The translations under genes and the position numbers were made by a program. Shown here one piece after another: positions 9,722-18,291 of a DNA stretch of 52,722 nt. The notes under the pieces were generated by a model that worked only from the letters and a program-made list of their open reading frames with translations, was not told where the DNA came from and did no database searches. The stretch is from an uncultured Marinosulfonomonas sp. (GTDB taxonomy: Bacteria > Pseudomonadota > Alphaproteobacteria > Rhodobacterales > Rhodobacteraceae). The number at the start of each line of letters is the position of its first letter. Positions within the stretch are counted from its first letter, which is position 1. The DNA is taken from the NCBI GenBank assembly GCA_947311455.1, contig CAMZKY010000028.1, positions 1-52,722 on the forward strand, in the 5' to 3' direction.

Positions 9722-9739
9722 GGCGGGGTGAACCCCGCC
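9722..9739. repeat. Palindromic REP-like element, copy 1
   Basis: GGCGGGGT and ACCCCGCC flank a two-base GA centre, followed by CTACC. A related copy (GCGAGGT/ACCTCGC, then TTACC) lies at 26094-26109. The shared pattern GGCGRGGTRAACCYCGC suggests a dispersed intergenic palindrome family. It could double as a purB transcript end, but no T-tract follows. Confidence 0.55.
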
Positions 9740-9820
9740 CTACCACTACATAAAAGAGGTGGTCGCAGGATTTCGGACCTGTAGTCAAGATGGATCAACT
9801 AACGAGAAAGACGATTCAAA

Positions 9821-9946
9821 ATGACGAAACGAAAGAACCACTCTTCCGATTTCGAAGCCAAGGTTGCGCTTGAAGCGATCCGTGAGGAAATGACAATCGA
9901 TCCGCCAACTCAACCACCCTCACAGATCCCACTAGTGGTCACATGA
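9821..9946 (+). pseudogene. Truncated IS3-family transposase OrfA remnant
   Basis: The frame from ATG at 9821 begins MTKRKNHSSDFEAKVALEAI and continues REEMT. That is the characteristic start of OrfA proteins of IS3-family elements (helix-turn-helix HTH_8 type). After about 25 residues the similarity stops abruptly and the frame ends in unrelated Pro-rich residues at a TGA at 9944-9946. No OrfB, no right end and no inverted repeat pair can be seen, so this is a dead left-end fragment of an insertion sequence. Confidence 0.75.
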
Positions 9947-10353
9947 TATCCCACCTCCATAACGCAGCCCATAGGCGAGGGTGAGGAAATCTAATCCTTT
10001 TGCCATGTACGCGATCAAGCTCCACGTAGCGCGCCTGTTTCCCTCGCATCGCAAATCTCGCATAATCATCTGCACGTAATACTTACCAAATGCACACGCT
10101 TTACACACTACTGTATTGGCGTGGGAGCAATGCTTTTCACGCAGGATTGCCTGAGCTTTGAAAACGAAAGATTGTCGCATTTGGACAAGACGCTTTACGA
10201 ATTTTGGGCAGAGTAAATCCATGAACAGATCTTTAAACTGGAAACTAGCCCTGATCTCGCGTCACATCGGCGCGCGGCGTGGCAATGCGGCACGAGGCCG
10301 TCCAAAGCGTTGATTTTACTCGCTTAATTTTTAGTTTTATAAGACACAATCCC
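9947..10353. other. Debris between IS fragment and MttB relic
   Basis: About 400 bases without a recognisable gene. A 96-codon minus-strand open frame (9932-10222) shows no domain I know and overlaps the IS scar. It may be a remnant of a mobile element, but I cannot support that from the residues. Confidence 0.5.
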
Positions 10354-11017
10354 ATGATGAAACGCCCTACCCGCCGCTCCGGCGGCCGTTCTGCACGTGT
10401 AGCAATGCGCGCAACCCCGCTTGCCGAAAATGTTCGACCCATCCAGGGCGGCATGAACAGCAACGCCTATAAACCCCTGTCAGACACCGATATTTTACGC
10501 ATTCACCACACAGCACTTGATGCCTTGGAACAGATTGGCCTTGCGAACACACCCCAATCCGGCATCGATCTTATGGTCAAGGCAGGCGCAATTTTTGGGG
10601 GTGAATATGGTTTATGAAGCGGCTGACATGCACGCCTCATTGCTTGGGTTTTGCCACAAAAGCCTGATCCTTGGCGATGATCTGATCGGCCAATCCCTGC
10701 GCTGTGTGCGCGGCATAGAAGCATCGCAAGACAGCATTAGCCTTGAGGTGATGCGCAGTGTTTGTCAGGGCGGGCCAGAGCATTATTTGGGCCAAGATCA
10801 AACACTCCGCCGGATGCAGACCGAATATGTATACCCCGAGATGGGCAACCGCACTTCGCCCAGGGAATGGATAGAGCAGGGCAAACCGGATTTGATTTCC
10901 ACGGTGATCAACCGCAAAAACGAAATTCTGGCCCAGCCGCCAAGGGCACGGTTTGATCCGGTGCTGGATGCAAAATTGCGAGAAAAATTCAAAATTCATC
11001 TGACTGCTGATAAATAA
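10354..11017 (+). pseudogene. MttB-family (trimethylamine methyltransferase-like) pseudogene
   Basis: Two pieces of one protein survive. The N-terminal piece (ATG at 10354 to a TGA near 10617) has the basic, Gly-rich MttB-like start (RRSGGRS) and then LSDTDILRIHHTALDALEQIG. The C-terminal piece, in a different frame from about 10610 to 11017, has MHASLLGFCHKSL, RCVRGIE, GGPEHYLGQDQTL and EYVYPEMGNRTSP, all typical of the family's C-terminus. The middle, roughly 300 or more of about 500 residues, is missing and the junction is frameshifted. Intact relatives move methyl groups from methylated amines or betaines to a corrinoid protein. No intact product is possible here. Confidence 0.85.
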
Positions 11018-11146
11018 ACAATTTCTAACCTTACTGTTGTCGACTCACTTGCCAGTGCCTAATGTCGGGTATCTTGGCAATTCTTGCCAGAGGGACAAAA
11101 CAACGGGAAACGCGAAAACACGTTGTAAGACACTAGGGAGAACTAC

Positions 11147-12160
11147 ATGACATTTTCGATGAAAGGCCTAAAGGCTGCGGCACTTGGCGCGGTTTTGGTA
11201 CTGGGCACAGGGCTTGCCGCCTCGGCGCAAGATCTGAAATTCTTTACCATCGGCACCGGCGGCACCGCCTATACATATTATCCGGTTGGTGGCGTTATTG
11301 CCAACGCAATTTCCAAACCCCCGGGATCACGCGCCTGTGACGCGGGCGGCAGCTGTGGTGTTGATGGCCTGATTGCGTCGGCGGTGTCATCGCGCGGATC
11401 TGTTGATAACGTCAACGCGATCAATTCCGGCCTGCGCAATTCCGGTTTTGCCCAATCCGATGTGGCTTACTGGGCCTATACCGGCACCGGCACCATGGAA
11501 GGCAAAGAGCCGGCCAAAGACCTGCGCACAATCGCCGCTTTGTTTGAGGAGCATATCCACCTTGTGGCCCTTGCCGACAGCGGCATCAATTCGGTTGCCG
11601 ATCTAAAAGGCAAACGCGTTTCTTTGGACGAGCCGGGGTCAGGCACCTATGTTGACGCCAACATGATCCTTGGTGCGGCGGGCCTTTCCACGGACGACAT
11701 CACACCCGAAGCCCTTAAGGGCGGTGCCGCCGCCGAAGCATTGCGCAATGGCAAAATCGATGCGTTCTTTATCGTTGCCGGTTACCCAACCGGGGCGCTT
11801 GTTGAATTGGCCTCTGCCGCCGATATCAAACTTGTGCCAATTGACGGGGCTGTTGCCGAAACTCTGACAAGCAAATACGGTTTCTTCGCGGTAAGCGACA
11901 TTCCTGAAGGCGCTTATGAGGGGATCGCCACAACATCCACCGTTGCGGTTGGGGCACAATGGTTTACCTCTGCCAAAGAAGATGACGAGCTGATTTACCA
12001 AATCACCAAAGCCATCTGGAACGACAAGTCTCGCAAATTGTTGGACGTAGGCCACGCCAAAGGCAAAACCATCACACTGGAATCCGCCCTGAACGGTATC
12101 GGTGTGCCCCTGCACGCAGGTGCCGAGCGTTTCTACAAAGAAGTTGGCCTAATTAAATAA
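11147..12160 (+). CDS. TAXI-family TRAP transporter solute-binding protein
   Basis: Periplasmic receptor of a tripartite ATP-independent transporter of the TAXI type. It has a classic Sec signal (hydrophobic core and cleavage near ASAQD). The family-defining region FTIGTGGTAYTYYPVGG follows at once, then a binding-protein type II fold with VADLKGKRVSLDEPGSG and a GLSTDDI region. At 337 residues it is of usual length. The ATG has a strong ribosome site (GGGAG). The permease gene follows after a hairpin terminator (12181-12212), an arrangement that gives excess receptor. The ligand is unknown; TAXI systems take up organic acids such as glutamate or 2-oxoglutarate, but nothing here fixes that. 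Confidence 0.94.
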   Translation: MTFSMKGLKAAALGAVLVLGTGLAASAQDLKFFTIGTGGTAYTYYPVGGVIANAISKPPGSRACDAGGSCGVDGLIASAVSSRGSVDNVNAINSGLRNSGFAQSDVAYWAYTGTGTMEGKEPAKDLRTIAALFEEHIHLVALADSGINSVADLKGKRVSLDEPGSGTYVDANMILGAAGLSTDDITPEALKGGAAAEALRNGKIDAFFIVAGYPTGALVELASAADIKLVPIDGAVAETLTSKYGFFAVSDIPEGAYEGIATTSTVAVGAQWFTSAKEDDELIYQITKAIWNDKSRKLLDVGHAKGKTITLESALNGIGVPLHAGAERFYKEVGLIK

Positions 12161-12180
12161 GGCCTTCTTTTCAATATATT

Positions 12181-12212
12181 GGCCCAAGTGCATCTGCGCT
12201 TGGGCCTTTTTT
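12181..12212 (+). terminator. Hairpin terminator/attenuator between TRAP receptor and permease
   Basis: GGCCCAAG (12181-12188) pairs with CTTGGGCC (12199-12206), followed by six T. It sits 20 bases after the receptor stop and 21 before the permease start. Confidence 0.85.
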
Positions 12213-12233
12213 ACTTAAGGTGGAACCTGTCTC

Positions 12234-14273
12234 ATGTCATCCGATATGCCCCCCGAATTAACCCCCGAGCAACTGGCCGAGATCGAACGCAATTACGATC
12301 CGGAAATGGCCTTTCGTGCCACGGGTAAACCCCTGTCTATTTTCATAACCACCGCCCTTGTGGCGATGTCGGCGTACCATTTTTACGCCTCCGGCTTTGG
12401 TTTGGTGCGCGAATTGTTGCACCGTGGTATTCACTTGTCCTTTGTTCTGGGGCTAGTGTTTTTGCTGTTATCATGGCGCAAAACCGACGGCACCGAAGTT
12501 GCACCGCCCGCATGGTATCGCTTTAGCGGCGTTTCAATCCTTGATATTATCTTTGCATTTCTGGCGGTTGGGGCATCTTTATATTTGCCGCTTTTGCCAC
12601 CCGAAATTGTTGCCGAACGCGTGGGCAACCCGTCGCAATTCGATGTGTTCATGGGCACAGCACTTTTGGTGATTGTGCTTGAGGCGGCGCGCCGTTCTAT
12701 CGGGCCAACCCTGCCGATCATTGCGATGATTTTTATCGGGTTTGCCATATTCGGCCCTTATGCGCCGGGCGCGTTAAAACATGGCGGTACCAGTTGGCTG
12801 GGCTTGATTAACCATCTTTATATGACCAATCAGGGTATATACGGCATCGCCATCGGCGTGATGGCGCAATATGTATTCCTGTTTATTCTGTTTGGCGTTC
12901 TGGCCACCCGTATTGGCCTTGGACAATTGTTCATTGATCTGGCGATGGTGATTGCGGGGCGCTATTCCGGCGGCCCTGCCAAGGTGGCGATTTTCTCGTC
13001 GGCCTTTATGGGCACAATTTCAGGATCCTCCATTGCCAACACCGTCACCACCGGCGCATTAACCATTCCGGCGATGAAAAAAGTCGGCTATCCGGCGCAT
13101 TTTGCTGGCGCGGTCGAGGCCACATCGTCGACCGGTGGGCAAATCACCCCGCCAATCCTTGGCGCGGCGGCGTTTATCATGGTGGAATATCTTGAAATTC
13201 CATTGCGTGATGTGCTGGCGGCGGCGTTATTTCCGGCGATGCTGCATTATTTCGGTATCTTTACCATGGTGCATCTAGAGGCCAAAAAACTGGGCCTGCG
13301 CGGGTTGAAAGCCGAAGAACTTCCGAAAATGGGCATTGTGCTCAAGCAACATTGGCTATCAGTTATTCCGCTGATTATTCTGGTGTACCTGATCCTGTCA
13401 GGCCGCACCCCGGATTTTGCCGCGGTTTACGGGATTATCGCCTGTGTGGTTGTCGGGTTTCTTAATCCGGTCAATCGCCTGTCGGTCAAAGACTTGTGGG
13501 ATGCTTTGTCCGCCGGCGCCAAAAACACCCTTGCGGTGGGCGCGGCAGCGGCGTGCGTGGGCATTATTGTCGGGGTTGTTACCCTCACCGGCGTTGGCTT
13601 TCGTCTGGGCTATGTTGTGGTGCAAACCGCCACGGATATCGGCGCATCGATCAGCTCGCTTTACCCGTTCAGCTATTTCGGGGTCGAGCAATGGGCGCTG
13701 TTTGTGTCACTGATCCTGATTGCGGTTTCCTGCATCATCATGGGCGCAGGCATCCCAACCACTGCCACTTATATCATCCTTGTGGCGGTTGCGGCCCCTG
13801 CGTTAGCGCAATTGCAAGTGCAACCTTTGGTGTCGCATTTCTTTGTGTTTTACTACGGTGTTCTGGCCGATATCACCCCACCCGTGGCCCTCGCGGCCTA
13901 TGCGGCGGCGGGGATTGCCGGATCGAACCCGTTTAAAACCGGCAATACCGCATTTCGTCTGGGGATTGCCAAGGCGCTTGTGCCCTTTGTGTTTGTCTAT
14001 TCGCCAGCTTTGCTTTTGGTTGCCGATGGCTTCACCTGGTATGCGTTCTTTATTACGCTGTTGGGCGCAGCTATGGGCATTGGCAGCATGGGCATTGCCT
14101 TTGCCGGATATTTCATTGCGCCGCTTAAGATGGGGGAACGTATTTGGGTGGCGCTTGTGGCGCTGTTCTTTGTGGCTCCCGGTATTTCGACAATGGCTGT
14201 GGGGCTGATTTTGATGGTTCCTATCCTCTTGATCCAGCTTAAACGACGTGCTGAGGGGCAACCTGCCCTCTAG
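12234..14273 (+). CDS. TRAP transporter fused permease (4TM/12TM)
   Basis: Inner-membrane permease of the TAXI-TRAP system in which the small DctQ-like and large DctM-like subunits are one 679-residue chain. About residues 35-130 hold the four-helix part; the remainder holds the DctM-like part with many hydrophobic helices. Diagnostic motifs are GTISGSSIANTVTTGALTIP, EATSSTGGQITPP and, near the C-terminal half, GAGIPTTATYI and ADITPPVALAAYAAAGIA. The start has AAGGTGGAA upstream. It pairs with the receptor gene just upstream and should use a Na+ or H+ gradient. Confidence 0.95.
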   Translation: MSSDMPPELTPEQLAEIERNYDPEMAFRATGKPLSIFITTALVAMSAYHFYASGFGLVRELLHRGIHLSFVLGLVFLLLSWRKTDGTEVAPPAWYRFSGVSILDIIFAFLAVGASLYLPLLPPEIVAERVGNPSQFDVFMGTALLVIVLEAARRSIGPTLPIIAMIFIGFAIFGPYAPGALKHGGTSWLGLINHLYMTNQGIYGIAIGVMAQYVFLFILFGVLATRIGLGQLFIDLAMVIAGRYSGGPAKVAIFSSAFMGTISGSSIANTVTTGALTIPAMKKVGYPAHFAGAVEATSSTGGQITPPILGAAAFIMVEYLEIPLRDVLAAALFPAMLHYFGIFTMVHLEAKKLGLRGLKAEELPKMGIVLKQHWLSVIPLIILVYLILSGRTPDFAAVYGIIACVVVGFLNPVNRLSVKDLWDALSAGAKNTLAVGAAAACVGIIVGVVTLTGVGFRLGYVVVQTATDIGASISSLYPFSYFGVEQWALFVSLILIAVSCIIMGAGIPTTATYIILVAVAAPALAQLQVQPLVSHFFVFYYGVLADITPPVALAAYAAAGIAGSNPFKTGNTAFRLGIAKALVPFVFVYSPALLLVADGFTWYAFFITLLGAAMGIGSMGIAFAGYFIAPLKMGERIWVALVALFFVAPGISTMAVGLILMVPILLIQLKRRAEGQPAL

Positions 14274-14287
14274 ACAAAACCACCTTT

Positions 14288-14323
14288 CTCCGGTTATCTG
14301 AACAAGCGTTCATTTAACCGGAG
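14288..14323. promoter_or_regulatory. 36-bp nested palindrome over the SDR ribosome site
   Basis: Outer arms CTCCGGTTA (14288-14296) and TAACCGGAG (14315-14323) are perfectly complementary. Inner arms TGAAC (14299-14303) and GTTCA (14308-14312) flank AAGC. The 3' arm contains the GGAG ribosome site for the ATG at 14331. It could be a TetR-type operator (TGAAC-N4-GTTCA core), an RNA hairpin hiding the ribosome site, or both. Confidence 0.65.
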
Positions 14324-14330
14324 AGACCCC

Positions 14331-15086
14331 ATGCTTATTTCCCAAACATCCGCACTCATCACCGGCGGGGCCTCGGGCCTTGGCAAAGCAACCGCGCGGA
14401 GCCTGCGGGAGGCGGGCGCGCAAGTGACCCTGTTTGATCGCGATAACGAACGCGGCCCTATGGTGGCCAGCGAAATCGGCGCGCATTTTGCCCATGTGGA
14501 TGTGACGGATGCCGATTCTGTGGCGGCGGGCCTAAAACTGGCCAAAGAAAAAATGGGCGCGGTCAATGCCTGCATCAATTGCGCCGGTATTGCCACGGGC
14601 GAAAAAACCGTGGGGCGCGATGGGCCGCACAGGATCGAAACCTTTCAGCGCACTATTGATATCAACATGATTGGTACCTTCAACGTCATGCGCCTTGCCG
14701 CGGCTGAAATGCAAGGTAATGACCCCAATGAAGATGGCGAGCGCGGCGTGATCATCAACACCGCCAGCATCGCCGCCTTTGACGGGCAAATGGGACAAGT
14801 AGCCTATGCCGCCTCCAAGGCTGGCATTGCGGGGATGTCCCTGCCCGCCGCCCGCGATCTGGCCCGTAGTGGTATCCGTGTGATGGCGATTGCGCCTGGT
14901 ATTTTCCTCACGCCGATGCTCGAAGGTTTGGGCCAAGAAATCATCGACGGATTGGCTGTTGACGTGACATTCCCCAAACGCCTTGGCAAACCGTCGGAAT
15001 ACGCCAACCTTGCGCGGTTTATCATCGAAAGCCCCTACCTAAACGGCGAAGTGATCCGCATCGACGGGGCGTTACGGATGCGGTGA
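14331..15086 (+). CDS. SDR-family dehydrogenase, HSD17B10/3-hydroxyacyl-CoA type
   Basis: NAD(P)-dependent short-chain dehydrogenase of 251 residues. The cofactor motif TGGASGLG is near residue 13, NCAG near 84, and catalytic Ser (NTASIAAF) and YAASK near residue 160. The segment MQGNDPNEDGERGVIINTAS matches the insertion typical of 3-hydroxyacyl-CoA dehydrogenase type 2 (HSD17B10-like) enzymes, which act in fatty-acid and branched-chain acyl-CoA breakdown. It stands alone between the TRAP permease and the convergent uup. It is preceded by a striking palindrome, so control separate from the TRAP genes is likely. Confidence 0.9.
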   Translation: MLISQTSALITGGASGLGKATARSLREAGAQVTLFDRDNERGPMVASEIGAHFAHVDVTDADSVAAGLKLAKEKMGAVNACINCAGIATGEKTVGRDGPHRIETFQRTIDINMIGTFNVMRLAAAEMQGNDPNEDGERGVIINTASIAAFDGQMGQVAYAASKAGIAGMSLPAARDLARSGIRVMAIAPGIFLTPMLEGLGQEIIDGLAVDVTFPKRLGKPSEYANLARFIIESPYLNGEVIRIDGALRMR

Positions 15087-15112
15087 ACTGGCAAAATTCG
15101 GCAAATTTGCAC

Positions 15113-15147
15113 ACGCTTGCAATACCGTTCCAATACGCTTGCAATAC
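15113..15147. repeat. Short direct repeat between SDR gene and uup
   Basis: ACGCTTGCAATAC occurs at 15113-15125 and again at 15135-15147, a 22-bp period. It lies in the 70-bp gap between two convergent stop codons. No function is apparent. Confidence 0.6.
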
Positions 15148-15155
15148 AAGGGGGG

Positions 15156-16970
15156 TCACCCCTGTTCCTGCTTTTCCTCAAGCGCCATCCATTCTTCTTC
15201 GGCAGCGTCCAGTTTGGCTTGACGTTCGATCAACGCATCGGTGCCTTTTTGGAATTTTATCGGCTCTTTGGTGAACATATCCGGGTCTGATAAAAATTCT
15301 GCAAGCTTTCCAATCTCGGCTTCTAACCGCTCCATCTCGGCGGGCAATTCGTCTAAACGGTGCTGTTCTGTATAACTCAGCCCTACAGATTTACCCGCAC
15401 TAGCTCGCGTTCCCTTTCCCGTCTTGGCTTTAGTTTTAACAGCGATTTCTATCTTGGCATCATCCGCGCGCTGCGTTTGATAATCCGACCAGCCTCCTGC
15501 ATAGGTAACCGCCTTGCCATTACCCTCCATCGCGATTGTCGTCGTCACCACCCGATCCAGAAAATCACGATCGTGGCTCACCAGCAAAACCGTACCGTCA
15601 TAGTCGCCCAACAGTTCTTGCAACAGATCCAGTGTTTCGACATCTAAATCATTGGTTGGTTCATCCAGAACCAGCAAATTGCTTTCCTTCGCCATGATCC
15701 GCGCCAGCAACAACCGCGCCTTTTCACCACCGGAAAGTGAACGAACAGGGGCGCGTAACTGGTTTTCAGCAAACAAGAAATCTTTTAAATACCCCGCCAC
15801 ATGACGCGGCGCGCCGCGCACCATAACCTGATCGGCCTTGCCCGAAACCCGCAGGCCCACATCGCCCGTCAGGCTTTCCCAAAGGCTGATATCGGGGTCA
15901 AGCTGCATTCGATTTTGATCAAACAGCGCGATATCCAGATTGGTGCCGCGCATGATCTCGCCGCTATCAGGTTCAACCGTCCCTAACAGCATATTCAGCA
16001 GTGTGGTTTTCCCTACACCATTCGGCCCGACAAATCCGATACAATCGCCGCGATTAACCTTGATCGAGAAATTGGATAAGATCACCTTTCCATCATAAGC
16101 CTTTGAAATTTCTTTGGCTTCGATCACTTTCTTGCCAGATTTACGGCCTGATTCCAGCACCATGCCCGCCGTGCCCTGACGTTTGATCTGCGCCGCACGG
16201 CCCGCCTGTAAGTCCCGCAACGCCCGCAATCGCCCTTGATTGCGCTTGCGCCGCGCCGAAATGCCTTCTACCGCCCATCGGGCCTCGGCCTTGATCTTGC
16301 GGTTCAACTTGTGGCGCTGCTGGTCTTCTTCTTCCCATGCCTTGTCACGCCACGCTTCGAACGAGGCAAAGCCCTGCTCCTGCCGTTTGACTTTTCCCCT
16401 GTCAATCCAAAGGGTTGCGCGGGTTAATGCATTTAAAAACGCACGGTCATGCGAAATCAAAACATAGCCGGTGCGGGTGTTTTTCAACTGGTCTTCCAAC
16501 CAGCCAATCGCCTGAATATCCAGATGGTTTGTTGGCTCGTCCAACAGCATCAATTCCGGCGCTTCGGCCAGCAGTTTCGCCAGAGCCGCACGGCGCCGCT
16601 CGCCCCCCGATGCGGTGGCCACATCCCCCGCCGGATCAAATTTCAGCCCTTCGGCCACCATATCAACGCGGTAGCCTTCGCCGTCTGGCAATCCACTTGC
16701 CGCATAATCCCCAAGCGTGGAAAACCCCGCAAAATCAGGATCTTGCTCCATATAGCCAACCTTGACCCCCGGAGAAATCACCACACTGCCGGTGTCGGCC
16801 TCAACCAATCCGGCCATTACCTTCATCAAGGTTGATTTACCCGACCCGTTGCGCCCCACCAAAGCCACGCGGTCGCTTTGATGAACCACCATGGACAGGT
16901 CGGAAAAAACTGGATCGCCACCAAAAGTAAGCGAAATATCAGAGAGCTGAAGAAGAGGAATACGTGCCAT
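15156..16970 (-). CDS. uup: ABC-F ATPase Uup
   Basis: Soluble ABC-F protein with two ATPase cassettes and no membrane domain. Domain 1 has Walker A GRNGSGKST, signature SGGERRRAAL and Walker B LMLLDEPTNHLD. Domain 2 has GPNGVGKTT, LSGGEKARLLL and NLLVLDEPTNDLD. Between them lies the charged interdomain linker, and the C-terminus ends in a coiled-coil (RLDELPAEMERLEAEI onward), which marks Uup rather than EttA. Uup proteins act at the ribosome or on branched DNA intermediates. At 604 residues it is normal. It follows the OlsB-like gene by 38 bases on the same strand, probably one transcript. Confidence 0.93.
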   Translation of the reverse strand: MARIPLLQLSDISLTFGGDPVFSDLSMVVHQSDRVALVGRNGSGKSTLMKVMAGLVEADTGSVVISPGVKVGYMEQDPDFAGFSTLGDYAASGLPDGEGYRVDMVAEGLKFDPAGDVATASGGERRRAALAKLLAEAPELMLLDEPTNHLDIQAIGWLEDQLKNTRTGYVLISHDRAFLNALTRATLWIDRGKVKRQEQGFASFEAWRDKAWEEEDQQRHKLNRKIKAEARWAVEGISARRKRNQGRLRALRDLQAGRAAQIKRQGTAGMVLESGRKSGKKVIEAKEISKAYDGKVILSNFSIKVNRGDCIGFVGPNGVGKTTLLNMLLGTVEPDSGEIMRGTNLDIALFDQNRMQLDPDISLWESLTGDVGLRVSGKADQVMVRGAPRHVAGYLKDFLFAENQLRAPVRSLSGGEKARLLLARIMAKESNLLVLDEPTNDLDVETLDLLQELLGDYDGTVLLVSHDRDFLDRVVTTTIAMEGNGKAVTYAGGWSDYQTQRADDAKIEIAVKTKAKTGKGTRASAGKSVGLSYTEQHRLDELPAEMERLEAEIGKLAEFLSDPDMFTKEPIKFQKGTDALIERQAKLDAAEEEWMALEEKQEQG

Positions 16971-17008
16971 AAGGTGTGGCTATTGCCACAGGCGCGCCGC
17001 GTCAACCA

Positions 17009-17716
17009 TTATGCCGACATCGCCCGCAATAATCGTTTGCGCGCGGGGCTAATCGCATCAACGTCAACGCCGGTAAAAACGTGCATTGTGTCCATCTGGC
17101 GATCCACCACAGCATGATCCGAAACACGCCCCCCCAGAGACAAGTATCCACGCAACAACGGCGGAATTTGCGCGGCACCGCCCGCCTCTGCCCCCCCCTC
17201 AAACGCAACAAAATCACCCGATTTCCGTTTGGGGCGCCAATTATCTGGTGCAAGATAGCGCGCGTTTAGATGTGCAAAGCCTTCCGAATAACGGCTCGGA
17301 TCAGTTCCTTCAAATGAAGCACACCCAAATAAGAAACCTATTTTCAGTGCATCCACAATTCGCGTAACACCTGCCCATGCCGCCCGCACCAAATCAGGAT
17401 CAAGGCAATCAGGATGTGTACAAAACCGCCCGATCTCTAACATTGGCTGATGATAGGTTTGAAATTTTGAAAGCTCATAATACTGACCGGAATATCCTTT
17501 TGCGGCATCATCCCCCGTCGAAAATACCATCATTCGAAAGCTGGCCAGCACAGTTTTCGACGCGGCATCCGCGATTAACACATGATCAGACACCTCATCA
17601 AATCCGTCCCGATTGGGTGTTCTAAACGCAAGGTCGCGTAATTCATACGAGGCACGCAATTGCGATGATTGTTTTGCAACAAACACCCGATACCGTCCTT
17701 TTTGGAATTCATGCAC
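17009..17716 (-). CDS. OlsB-like L-ornithine N-acyltransferase (GNAT/hemolysin-like)
   Basis: A 235-residue member of the acyl-ACP-dependent N-acyltransferase group that includes OlsB, first enzyme of ornithine-lipid synthesis. Supporting stretches are YELRDLAFR, HVLIADAASKTVLASFRM, YELSKFQTYHQPMLEIGRFCTHPD and FLFGCASFEGTDP. The FCTHP and GCASF segments are typical of this family. The best start is GTG at 17716 behind an AGGGG stretch. No olsA acyltransferase is adjacent. A true lipid product, ornithine or glutamine lipid, cannot be decided from sequence alone. Confidence 0.85.
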   Translation of the reverse strand: MHEFQKGRYRVFVAKQSSQLRASYELRDLAFRTPNRDGFDEVSDHVLIADAASKTVLASFRMMVFSTGDDAAKGYSGQYYELSKFQTYHQPMLEIGRFCTHPDCLDPDLVRAAWAGVTRIVDALKIGFLFGCASFEGTDPSRYSEGFAHLNARYLAPDNWRPKRKSGDFVAFEGGAEAGGAAQIPPLLRGYLSLGGRVSDHAVVDRQMDTMHVFTGVDVDAISPARKRLLRAMSA

Positions 17717-17811
17717 AGATCACGCCCCTGTTATTTTAGCACCGCCAACCTTGCGCCACACTCGTTACCGTCTAAATATGACGCAACAGAAATCAGGACA
17801 CAAGGAACCCC

Positions 17812-18201
17812 ATGACAAAAATTGAAAAATCCGAAGAGGAGTGGCGCGCGCAATTGTCCGATCTTGCCTATACCGTCACCCGCAAACACGGCACCGAACG
17901 CGCCTTCAGCCATGATAATTTCCCCAAAGACGCGGGGCAATACCACTGTATCTGCTGCGACGCACCGCTGTTTGATCAACAAACCAAATTCGACAGCGGC
18001 ACCGGCTGGCCCAGTTTCTTTGCCCCCCTGTCCAAAGACGCAATCGGTGAATCCGTTGATCGAAAACTGTTTATGAAACGCACCGAAGTCCACTGCGCCA
18101 CTTGCGACGCCCATCTGGGCCATGTCTTTCCCGACGGCCCCGCCCCGACCGGCCTGCGCTATTGCCTGAACGGCGTCGCCCTAAGCTTCAAACCCGCATA
18201 A
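17812..18201 (+). CDS. msrB: Peptide-methionine (R)-S-oxide reductase MsrB
   Basis: Cytosolic repair enzyme reducing methionine-R-sulfoxide in proteins. At 129 residues it has the MsrB layout: zinc-site Cys pairs (CICC near residue 45 and CATC near residue 95), KFDSGTGWPSF, the HLGHVFPDGP motif, and catalytic Cys in LRYCLNG near the end. A ribosome site AAGGA precedes the ATG. No signal peptide is seen. It is divergent from the OlsB-like gene and convergent with the formate dehydrogenase operon. Confidence 0.95.
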   Translation: MTKIEKSEEEWRAQLSDLAYTVTRKHGTERAFSHDNFPKDAGQYHCICCDAPLFDQQTKFDSGTGWPSFFAPLSKDAIGESVDRKLFMKRTEVHCATCDAHLGHVFPDGPAPTGLRYCLNGVALSFKPA

Positions 18202-18231
18202 TCTTCTTCTTTTCCGTCAAATATCCTCGCC
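18202..18231 (+). repeat. T-rich 3'-end element, copy 1
   Basis: Directly after the msrB stop comes TTCTTTT, six bases, then AAATATCC and CGCCG. The same arrangement follows the aldolase/dehydrogenase stop on the other strand (22907-22934). Confidence 0.5.
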
Positions 18232-18291
18232 GAAGGCCTCGCGGCGCGCAACGCGCGGCGCAAATCAACATGTGATGCGCAGCATCCCCTT

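Noticed and set aside
9932..10222. 96-codon minus-strand frame in the IS scar
   Set aside because: No recognisable domain or ribosome site; I could not link it to a transposase with confidence.
11075..11089. Sigma-54 promoter-like TGGCAA...TTGCCA before the TAXI receptor
   Set aside because: The GG-to-GC distance is two bases too short for a -24/-12 promoter; it is better read as a short inverted repeat.
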